Positions 1-7,506 of a stretch of DNA of 46,459 nt are shown piece after piece. Under the pieces are notes generated by a model, which made no database searches, was not told the DNA's origin, and worked only from the letters and a program-made list of their open reading frames with translations. Source of the stretch: Acidobacteriota bacterium. Lineage in GTDB: Bacteria; Acidobacteriota; Terriglobia; Bryobacterales; Bryobacteraceae. The DNA is taken from the NCBI GenBank assembly GCA_005808475.1, contig SYLY01000227.1:1-46459 (forward strand), written 5' to 3'. Position numbers and translations under genes: made by a program. The number at the start of each line of letters is the position of its first letter. Within the stretch, counting starts at the first letter, position 1.

Positions 1-999
1 GCCGAGCCGGTCGCGACAGTAGATCACCTGGACCGCGAAGGCCTCGTTGAGCTCACACGCAGCGATGTCCTCCACGCGCAGCCCGAACCTCCGCAACAGC
101 TTCGGAACCGCGAATACGGGGCCGATCCCCATTTCATCGGGCTCGCATCCGGCGGTCGAGTACCCGCGGAACACCAGGCCGTACGGGATACCCAAGCTCG
201 CGGCCCGCTCGCGCGACATCACCACGGTGGCCGAAGCGCCGTCGGAAAGCTGGCTCGAATTGCCCGCCGTCACCGAACCCTCGCCCGAGCGCGGATCGAA
301 ATGCGGCTTCAACGCGGCCAGGCCCTCGAGCGTCGTATCGGCGCGATTGCACTCGTCGCGTTCCAGCCGGAACGGTTCCTCTCCCACCGGCTCGCCCGTC
401 TTCCTGTCCAGGATGGCGCGAGTCACATCCATCGGAGCGATCTCGGCCTCGAAGAACCCGCCGGCCTGCGCTTCCGCGGTCCGTTGCTGGCTCGACAGCG
501 AGTACTCGTCCTGGGCTTGGCGCGAGATCCCGTAGCGCTTGGCGACCACCTCCGCGGTTTCACCCATCACCATGTAATAGCCGGGGAACCGCTCGAGCAC
601 CCACGGATTGGGCTCGCGCTCGCGCCGCAGCATGGTGATGCTCTCCACACCGCCCCCGATCGCCACGTCCACCCCTTCGTGGATCACCGCGTGCGCGGCC
701 ATGGCGATCGCTTGCAGGCCGGAAGCGCAGAAGCGGTTGACCGTCGCGCCGCCGGCGGCCGCCGGGATTCCCGCTCGCAACGCCGCCACGCGGGCGATGT
801 TGTGGCCCTGCGGTCCGCACGGATATCCGCACCCGAGGAACACTTCCTCCACTTCCGCGGCATCGAGCGCCGGGGTGTCCGCCAGCGCGGCGCGAATGGC
901 GTGCGCCGCCTGTTCGTCGGGTCTGGTCCGGTTCAGCGATCCGCGCCCCGATTTGGCGAGCGGCGTGCGGCGCGACGCCACGATCACGGCTTCGCGCAT
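1..999 (-). CDS. Thiolase family protein (acetyl-CoA C-acyltransferase), C-terminus beyond the window
   Basis: Reads as a type II thiolase that forms or cleaves 3-ketoacyl-CoA, as in beta-oxidation or acetoacetyl-CoA synthesis; cytoplasmic. The frame is open from the ATG at 999 to base 1 (333 codons), so roughly the last 50-60 residues are missing. The N-terminus MREAVIVASRRTPL is typical. The nucleophilic Cys is C91 in NRFCASGLQAI, followed by GGGVESIT near residue 115. NSSQLSDGAS and CELNEAFAVQ appear towards the window edge; the final Cys/His active-site region is off the window. The start lies 2 nt after the stop of the MerR-type gene upstream, so the two are almost certainly one transcript. 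Family is secure; substrate chain length cannot be told from what is visible. Confidence 0.93.
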   Translation of the reverse strand, partial: MREAVIVASRRTPLAKSGRGSLNRTRPDEQAAHAIRAALADTPALDAAEVEEVFLGCGYPCGPQGHNIARVAALRAGIPAAAGGATVNRFCASGLQAIAMAAHAVIHEGVDVAIGGGVESITMLRREREPNPWVLERFPGYYMVMGETAEVVAKRYGISRQAQDEYSLSSQQRTAEAQAGGFFEAEIAPMDVTRAILDRKTGEPVGEEPFRLERDECNRADTTLEGLAALKPHFDPRSGEGSVTAGNSSQLSDGASATVVMSRERAASLGIPYGLVFRGYSTAGCEPDEMGIGPVFAVPKLLRRFGLRVEDIAACELNEAFAVQVIYCRDRLG

Positions 1000-1001
1000 G
1001 G

Positions 1002-1424
1002 TCAGCGGAGCGAGGCGATGATCGCGCGCAGTTCTTTCTTCACCGGGTCGAGCAGCGCCGGATCGATGGACCCCGGCATTGGGCCGAATAGCGAAGTCTG
1101 GATCTGCATGGGGAGCGGCGCCGGATCGGGCTTCAACGCCTTTTTCCTGTTCTGCTCGATAAAGAGCCGCGCACCCTCGATCGTGAAGCGCTTTTCGTGG
1201 AGCAGCCGCTTGAGCTCGAGCACCATCTCGACATCCTTGCGGCGGTAGAGCCGGTGGCCGGTGCCGGACTTCTTGGGGATCAGCTTGGGAAACTCCGTCT
1301 CCCAGTACCGTAGGACATAGGGCTCCAGGCCCGCCAGTTGCGCTACCTCGCCGATGCGAAAGTAGAGCTTGTCGGGAATCGAGACTCTTTCGCCGGCCGT
1401 GCCGGAAACGCCCGTTGGGTGCAT
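1002..1424 (-). CDS. MerR family transcriptional regulator
   Basis: A 140-aa DNA-binding regulator with a MerR-type winged helix-turn-helix at about residues 21-90 ([20 protein letters not shown], then [20 protein letters not shown]). The short C-terminal tail carries no cysteine-based metal site, so it is not a classical metal sensor. It is the first gene of a transcript with the thiolase, suggesting control of fatty-acid or ketoacyl-CoA metabolism (inference from position). It is divergent from a TonB-dependent receptor gene, and a perfect dyad lies between the two. The ATG at 1424 is the first in frame; residues 1-19 are low-complexity relative to the domain, so translation might begin slightly later. 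DNA target and effector are unknown. Confidence 0.88.
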   Translation of the reverse strand: MHPTGVSGTAGERVSIPDKLYFRIGEVAQLAGLEPYVLRYWETEFPKLIPKKSGTGHRLYRRKDVEMVLELKRLLHEKRFTIEGARLFIEQNRKKALKPDPAPLPMQIQTSLFGPMPGSIDPALLDPVKKELRAIIASLR

Positions 1425-1445
1425 CGTTGACTCACATGGTACCCG

Positions 1446-1465
1446 GTTGAAAAAACATTTTCAAC
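1446..1465. promoter_or_regulatory. Perfect inverted repeat in the divergent promoter region
   Basis: Arms GTTGAAAA and TTTTCAAC are exact reverse complements separated by 4 nt. The site lies between the divergent MerR-type gene (start 1424) and the TonB-receptor gene (start 1508), 22 bp from the former. A TATACT hexamer at 1492-1497 could be a -10 box for the rightward gene, though it would leave a very short leader. The site is a plausible regulator operator; no binding evidence exists. Confidence 0.45.
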
Positions 1466-1507
1466 GTGTTTTGGCGCCAAGTACCTACCGCTATACTCGA
1501 AAGAACC

Positions 1508-4500
1508 ATGAAGTTCACCGGGGTCACAGTGCTTTTCGCGGCTTCGCTTGCCGCGCAGAATAACGGTTCCATTCAAGGAGTGGTCAAGGATTCGTCCGAC
1601 GCGGTCATTGCGTCGGCGAAGGTGACGGCCAATCACCTCGACACGGGATTGCGCCGCGAAGCCGTCACCAACGAGGCCGGCATTTACCTGTTCCCGACGC
1701 TGCCCGTCGGCCGCTACAAGATCTCCGTCTCGCTGAGTGGATTCTCGACGGCGGAAGTGCCGGAGTTGAAGCTCGACGTCGGCCAGTCCGCGCGCATCGA
1801 CTTCACGTTGAAGCCGGGCTCGCTCACCGAAAGCGTCACCGTCTCCGCGGCCGCCGCGCTGCTCGATTCGGAAACCTCCACGGTCGGCCAGGTCATCGAC
1901 AATAAACGCATCGTCGAACTGCCGCTCAATGGCCGCAACTACCTGGAACTGGCGCGGCTCACAGCCGGCACGGCGCCCGCGCGAGGATCGCGTCCGCAAG
2001 GCGAAGGCGTGTTCGCGGCGGCCGGCCAGCACGGATATCAGGTGCAGGTGAATATCGACGGTGTCGACAACTCGCTCACCTAGTCCGGCGGCCCGATCGG
2101 GTTCGAGGCGCAGGCGGTGAAGCCGTCGGTGGACGCGGTGGGCGAATTCAAGGTAGTCACCAACAACCTGTCGGCCGAGTACGGCACTCGCATGGGCGGC
2201 CAGGTGTTCGTGAACATCAAGTCTGGCACCAACGAACTGCACGGCACGCTCTTCGAGTTCCTGCGCAACTCCTCGCTCGACGGCACGAACTTCTTCGCCA
2301 ACCGGAATGGGTCGAAGAAGCCCACCTACCGCCAGAACCAGTTCGGCGGCACGGTGGGCGGCCCCGTTCGCAAGGATAAGACGTTCTTCTTCGGCAGCTA
2401 CGAAGGGACGCGGACGCGCGTCGGCCGCAGTTTCATTTCCACCGTGCCCGTCCCCGAGGTTCTCGAGGGGAACTTCAACCGCATCCGTCCGGTGTTCGAT
2501 CCCGCCACCACGGTGGGGACCGCCGCCAGCTTCACGCGCCAGCCCTTCCCCGGCAACATGGTCCCCAGAAACCGCTGGGATCCGCTCGTGCCGAAACTGC
2601 TGGCCTTGTATCCGGCGGCCACCGATCCCACGCGTATCGTCAACAACTACTTCTACGCGCCGTCGGAAAAGAACGACGTCGACACCTACGACCTCAAGGG
2701 CGACCACAACCTCAGCGACCGTAGCCGCCTTTCCGGGCGCTACAGCCGGCGCGGACGCGACCGGTTCGAGCCGGGCCCGCTCCCGCTGCCAGCCGACGGC
2801 GGTCTGGCCACCACCACGGTGATCGCGAGCCACAGCGCCGTCGCCACCCACACCTATTCGTTTGGCGCGTCGCTCACCAACGAGGCCCGCTTCGGCGCGA
2901 CGATCATGAACTCGCGGTTCGACATCCCCTACGACAAGCCCGCGTTCGACGACTTCGGGATCAAGGGGATTCCGAAGACGAACTTCGCCACGTCCAACAA
3001 TCACGGCCTTTCGCGCTTCTCGCCGGGCGGATACTCCGAGATCGGGTCGCGCTCGTTCTGGCCGAATACGAACAACCTGCGCCTCTACCAGTTCAACGAC
3101 ACGCTGTTCAAGGTGATGGGCAAACACAACGTCAAGCTGGGCGGCGAATACCGGCGCGACAACGTGTTCCGCAACGCGTCCCGGTTCGCGCGCGGCCACT
3201 TCGCCTTCGCGCGCGAGTTCACCGCCAATCCGGCGAACCGGAACGCCACGGGCGACGGCATCGCCGAGTTCATGCTCGGAGCGGCCAGCGGCGGGACCAT
3301 CGGCAACGAGAACGGCGAGAACATCTGGACCAACTCCTACTCGTTCTTCCTGCAGGACGACTGGAAGGTGACGCCGAACCTCACGTTGAACCTCGGCGTC
3401 CGCTACGACGCGTTCATGGCGCCCACGTTTCCCGACGGGCGCGTGTCCAGCTTCGATCTGGATTTCTCCAACACCGGCCCCACGGCGCGCCTGCCCCAGT
3501 ACCGCTTCCAGAAGGGCGAGTGCCGCTGCGACAACGATCTCAATAACCTCGCGCCACGCATCGGGTTCGCCTGGAAAGTCATGCCGCGCACCGTGCTGCG
3601 GGCGGGCGCCGGCGTCATCTTCGCGCGCGCCGATTCGCTGCAAACGCAATGGGCGCGCGGGCAGAATCAGGCGCCGGACTTCATCGAAATCGGCTTCGGC
3701 ACGCTCGACCGCATCAACGCCCGCTTGATCCTCAAAGACGGTTTTCCGGCGGTAACTCTCCCGGCGGCCGAGGTGCCCGGCCCGAACGCCGTCGGCATCG
3801 ATGCGCCGGCGCGGTTCATGCCCACTCAATACTCGCAGCAGTGGTTCTTCGACGTCCAGCGGGAACTGCCGTTCGACGTGCTGGTGACGGCGGGCTACGC
3901 GGGCAACGGCACGCGCCAGATGCCGGTAAGCCTCAACTACGCACTGCCGTACGACATCGCGCCGTCGCCCGTGCCGGTAGTGAACCGCCGCCTGTGGCCC
4001 TTTTACAACTCGGTGAACCGGCAGCAGGCGCTGGCCAATCTCAGCTACAACGCGCTCCTGTTCAAACTCGAGAAGCGGTTCTCGAAAGGGCTGACGTTCC
4101 TCACGGCCTATACGTGGTCGCACGCGATCGACAATTCCGACGAGGTCGGCAACAACGACGGCGTGGGCGTTCTCAAGCCGTGGGACCGGTCGCTCAATCG
4201 CGGCAACGCGCTCACCGACGTGCGCCACAACTTCGTGATGAGCGGGAGCTACGAGCTTCCGTTCGGGCGGGGCAAGAGCTGGATGGGCTCCGCTCCCCGC
4301 GCGCTCGACGCCGTGCTCGGCGGATGGCAGGTGGGCGGCATCGTGTCGCGCACCACGGGGCTGCCCTTCACGGTGAACACCTCGGGCGGACTCACCAACG
4401 CCGGCGGCGCGGATCGTCCCAACCGGTTGGGCGCCGGCTCGCTGTCCGGCGGGCAGCGCACCATCGACCGCTGGTTCGACACCTCGGCGTTCGCGGTGCA

Positions 4501-4756
4501 GCCCAACTTCACCTACGGCAACTCCGGCCGCAATATCCTGTCCGGCCCCGCGCTGATCAACCTCGACTTCTCGCTCGCCAAATCGTTCCGTATCGCGGAA
4601 AAGTGGCGAGCGCAGTTCCGCGCGGAGGCGTTCAACGCGACCAACACGCCGTTCTTCGGATTGCCGGGCGCGACGATCGGACAGCCGGGAGTCGGCACGA
4701 TCAACAGCGCCGGCGAACCGCGCCGCGTTCAGTTCGGGCTGAAGCTGATCTGGTAG
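1508..4756 (+). pseudogene. Oar-like TonB-dependent receptor interrupted by an in-frame TAG at codon 192
   Basis: Outer-membrane receptor of the carboxypeptidase-regulatory-domain (Oar-like) class, which usually imports oligosaccharides or peptides. The ATG at 1508 gives a signal peptide (MKFTGVTVLFAASLAAQ), then a CarboxypepD_reg-like domain (GSIQGVVKDSSDAVIASAKV, about residues 20-100), the plug (VELPLNGRNYLELARLTAG, DGVDNSLT) and a long beta-barrel ending RRVQFGLKLIW. The TAG at 2081-2083 lies in the plug (NSLT-stop-SGGPIGFEAQAV). The same frame continues uninterrupted to 4756, giving 1082 residues if read through, a normal length for the family. Related proteins usually have Ser, Thr or Arg at that point, so one substitution such as TCG to TAG would explain it. 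The downstream piece (GTG at 2117) has no signal peptide and could not be exported on its own. It is a recent nonsense mutation, a sequencing error, or, less likely, suppressed. Confidence 0.85.
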
Positions 4757-4757
4757 A

Positions 4758-5744
4758 TCAGCGGCGTGGGGCCCGCGCGAACGTCGGAAGGTGAACCACG
4801 TCGTCCAGGGGGACCAACTCCACCGGGAGCCCCCTTTTCGTCCACGCGCGGAATCCTCCGGAGATGACGGTGGCGTTCCGGCCCCGGTCGATCATGGCCC
4901 GCGCCACGCGCAGGCTGGTGGCGTCGGTGAGTCAAGTGCAGTAGAGGTAGATCTCGCGCGAGCCGGGCAACTCCTCCAGCGCCTCGCCCAGCCGGTTCGG
5001 TTCCAGCCGCGCCGCTCCCCGGATGCGCAACGCTCCGCCGCTGTAGTAGCCGTGGCTCCGCACGTCGAAGACCACGGTCTCTTCGGGGTTGCCCGCGAGG
5101 ATGGACGCCAGTGCCTGGGGGCCGATCCTCGGAACGTCGAGGAAGGTCGCGCGCAGCTTCCACGCCAGCCATCCTCGATAGACCAGATACGCCGCGGCGG
5201 CCAGGATCATCGCGGCTTTCAACAGTTGGCCCGCCGAAGCCATGGCGGCGGCGATCGTCCCCAGGAAAGCCGAGAACACGAACCCCAGCGCGAAATAGGC
5301 GCTGGCGTAGATCAGCGCCCCGCCCAGGTCGAACAGCAGGAATTCCCGCGGGCGCATTCCGAGCGAGCCCGCCAGCGGCGCGGCCATGGTATTGACGCCG
5401 GGGACGAACTTCGCGAACAGCAACGCCAGCCGGCCCTGGCGGTAGAACCGGTGCGCGGCGTTGTGGATGCACGATTCGGGACTCGCCGCCAGCCGGCACA
5501 GCAGTCCGAGAAAGTACCAGCCGGTGTAGCGTCCGACGGCGAAGAGCAGCAGATCCCCGGCGAGCAGCCCCGCGATCCCCGCGGCGAACGAACCCGGAGC
5601 CGAAATCGAGCCCACGCGCGCCATCGCGCCCGCGCACAACAGGCCCACCGCGGCGGGAAGCGGGAAGCCGATCGCTTCGATGAAGCACAACCCAGCCAGC
5701 AGCAGCGGACCGTGCTCGCCGATCAGCGCGGTGACGTCGTGCAT
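4758..5744 (-). CDS. DedA-family membrane protein fused to a rhodanese domain, probable selenoprotein (in-frame TGA at 4932-4934)
   Basis: Residues 1 to about 200 form a DedA/SNARE-associated membrane domain with several hydrophobic helices (HGPLLLAGLCFIEAIGFPLP, LAGDLLLFAVGRYTGW) and the FAKFVPGVNTMAAPLAG signature. Residues about 205-328 form a rhodanese domain (VVFDVRSHGYYSGGALRIRG). In the active-site loop, EIYLYCT is followed by TGA (codon 271). The same frame then reads LTDATSLRVARAM, TVISGGFRAWTKRGLPVEL and stops at 4758. From memory, homologous DedA-rhodanese fusions read YCxCPNEAS-ARVA with no gap, so TGA replaces the second Cys of YCxC. Cys-to-Sec replacement at a redox or sulfur-transfer Cys is the usual selenoprotein pattern, and a bSECIS-like hairpin follows. 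The alternative is a truncated protein lacking the back half of the rhodanese fold. The start has ATG at 5744. It is convergent with the receptor gene, separated by 1 nt. The domain call is secure; Sec is inferred. Confidence 0.82.
4902..4923 (-). promoter_or_regulatory. Candidate bacterial SECIS hairpin
   Basis: On the minus-strand mRNA, 8 nt after the TGA, the arms CGCCAC and GTGGCG form a perfect 6-bp stem. A seventh C-G pair can form with one bulged C, leaving a 7-nt apical loop AGCCUGC. A G is the second loop base, and the loop begins 16 nt after the UGA. This fits the general bSECIS rules I recall: the hairpin is in the coding region directly downstream, with G in the first two loop positions at a similar distance. 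Short GC-rich stems are common in this genome, so the hairpin alone is weak evidence; its position is what matters. Confidence 0.5.
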
Positions 5745-5782
5745 CGGTATCGCCCCATCGCGCCATTATAGCGGCGCCCTGT

Positions 5783-6265
5783 TCACGGCAACGGCCGCCG
5801 GCGGATGCGCTCCACCGGCCGCAGGTACGACCTTTCGCTCCCGAGCCCCACCGATTTTCGCCGCCGGTCCAGCCCTTTCGGATCCTCCACCGGCATCGGA
5901 CGGAGCTTGCCGTCCGGCCCTTCCTCGGTCTGCGTGCCGTAGACCTGCTTCCGTCCCTCGTTCACCAGGACGCGATCGGTGAGGTAGGCGAGATCGGTGG
6001 GCGGCTGCGCGACGATGTGCGCCGCGTTGGAGCCGTCGCGCCCCACCAGCCCGATGCCCGGCCAGCCACGCTTGGCGACGATTTCCGCGAGCCGCGCCGA
6101 GTTCCGCTTCCTGATTTCGCCGATGCGTTCCCAGTCCGCCGGTCCGAGATCCACCAGCGCTTTTTCGTGGAACGGGGCTTGCTCTTCGCGCTCCATCGCG
6201 AGCAGTTCGCGGCGCAGTTCGGGATCGGCAGCCGCTGCCGCCAGCAGCGCCAACGCCGCGATCAC
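5783..6265 (-). CDS. Secreted DUF6624-type hypothetical protein
   Basis: A 160-aa protein. The GTG start at 6265 overlaps the TGA of the upstream hydrolase gene by four bases (GTGA), and is chosen because it gives a clean hydrophobic signal sequence (VIAALALLAAAAADPELRRE). The mature part carries the DUF6624-like pattern: RNSARLAEIVAKRGWPGIGLVGRDGSN..., a histidine in NAAHIVAQ, EGRKQVYGTQTEEGPDG and the closing LDRRRKSVGLG. No catalytic function is established for this family. The overlap implies translational coupling with the alpha/beta hydrolase upstream. An upstream extension of the frame exists but lies inside the hydrolase gene and is not favoured. Confidence 0.75.
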   Translation of the reverse strand: MIAALALLAAAAADPELRRELLAMEREEQAPFHEKALVDLGPADWERIGEIRKRNSARLAEIVAKRGWPGIGLVGRDGSNAAHIVAQPPTDLAYLTDRVLVNEGRKQVYGTQTEEGPDGKLRPMPVEDPKGLDRRRKSVGLGSERSYLRPVERIRRRPLP

Positions 6266-7458
6266 GGCTTGTCTACGTGCTCGGAACTCACCACTTGTCC
6301 CGAGGCGTCGATCAGGTTGAAGTAGTACGCTTTCACTCCCGCCGGCAACTGCGCGTAGACGCGGCCCGCCGCCGCGTCGATCTCCACTGGCGCCGATTCC
6401 CACTTGCGGTCCGGCCACTTGCCCAGGTCCCTGGTGTAGTTCAACTCCGCGCCCTTCAGCGATCCCGCCGCGCGGAAGTTCGCCCATCCGTTGGACCCGT
6501 CCTCGCCCTGCGCGGTCACCATGGCCGGCGGCGGCCCTTTTTTCAAGATGAAGTCAGCGTAGGAATGGATCTCCTCCGGCTTGGCGCCGTCGGGATGGGA
6601 ATGCCGCATCCGGACGCGCACCGCCAGCGTCCGTCGTCCCTTCGTCAACCGGTACGATTTACGCCACGACGGGAGAGGATAGGCGAAATCGTTGGTTCCG
6701 TTCACCCACAGCATCGGCAGCTTGGCGCGGCCTAGGTAGCGCGACGGATCCCACAACTCCAGCCACTTCTTCCAACGCTCCGCGCCGAGCGTCTTTTCCT
6801 GGCCGGTCCACGCCGAGTCCTCGCCGAGATAGCCGCAGCCGTACACCGGCGCGGCGAACTTGTATCGCGTGTCCACGCCGGAGACGATCGACGTCAGGTA
6901 GCCTCCCCACGAGATGCCGGTGACTCCGATGCGCTTCGCATCCACCTCGGGGAACGACCGAAGCAGCGAATGGGCGCGAACCACGGCCGCCACGGCATGG
7001 TAGGTCCACTGATCCTGGGGCGCCAGGTCGACGTTGGCGAAGTCGCCCCAGCCCGCGGGTCCTGAGAACTCGTGGCGCGAACGATCCGGATTCCAGATCT
7101 TGTTCGGCGCGGTAGCGGTCTGGGGGATCGTGCCGACGGTGTCCATTGCGATCGCCGCGTAGCCGCGAGCGTTCCACATCCGCACCCACTCGGCGAACGC
7201 GGTTCCGCCGCCGCCGTGGATCAGCACCATCGCCGGATGCCTTCCCGGAGCTTGCGGCGCGCCATACCAGGCGAACACGCGCGTCGGCTTTCCCTTGTAC
7301 GGCGGGCCTTCGAACAACAGCGCCTTGACGCCTTTTTCCGAATGGGCGGGCGCGTCGAAGGTGCGCGGCGCGCGATAAAGCTCCTTCAGGTTCCAAGGCG
7401 GGTTGTCCGCGGCGAAGGCGGACACGGCGAGCGCGACGAGCAGAATCCGGCGAGTCAT
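6262..7458 (-). CDS. Secreted alpha/beta hydrolase (acetyl-xylan-esterase/dienelactone-hydrolase-like)
   Basis: A 398-aa exported serine hydrolase. The signal peptide is MTRRILLVALAVSAFA. The oxyanion motif HGGGG is at residues 81-85, the nucleophile elbow GISWGG gives Ser183, the acid is probably D257 in VNGTNDFAYPL, and the histidine is in MRHSH (286-288). The C-terminal 90 residues look like a small beta-rich extension (GWANFRAAGSLKGAELNYT). This layout is typical of Bryobacterales and Planctomycetes acetyl-xylan-esterase-like proteins; likely substrates are esters on plant polymers or oligosaccharides (inference). It is divergent from the S9 peptidase gene across a 48-bp gap that must carry both promoters, and overlaps the DUF6624 gene downstream. 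Confidence 0.88.
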   Translation of the reverse strand: MTRRILLVALAVSAFAADNPPWNLKELYRAPRTFDAPAHSEKGVKALLFEGPPYKGKPTRVFAWYGAPQAPGRHPAMVLIHGGGGTAFAEWVRMWNARGYAAIAMDTVGTIPQTATAPNKIWNPDRSRHEFSGPAGWGDFANVDLAPQDQWTYHAVAAVVRAHSLLRSFPEVDAKRIGVTGISWGGYLTSIVSGVDTRYKFAAPVYGCGYLGEDSAWTGQEKTLGAERWKKWLELWDPSRYLGRAKLPMLWVNGTNDFAYPLPSWRKSYRLTKGRRTLAVRVRMRHSHPDGAKPEEIHSYADFILKKGPPPAMVTAQGEDGSNGWANFRAAGSLKGAELNYTRDLGKWPDRKWESAPVEIDAAAGRVYAQLPAGVKAYYFNLIDASGQVVSSEHVDKP

Positions 7459-7506
7459 GGCGAACCGGCAGTGTACTACGGCGGCGTTTCGCGGCACAAT
7501 CGAGAA

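Noticed and set aside
2081-2083. TAG read as pyrrolysine
   Set aside because: No methylamine methyltransferase context, and a TonB plug residue is not a plausible Pyl site; a nonsense substitution is simpler.
1343-4228. A 961-codon open frame on the minus strand opposite the first TonB receptor
   Set aside because: High-GC shadow. Its translation is Arg/Val/Glu-rich without domains, while the plus strand has clear receptor motifs.
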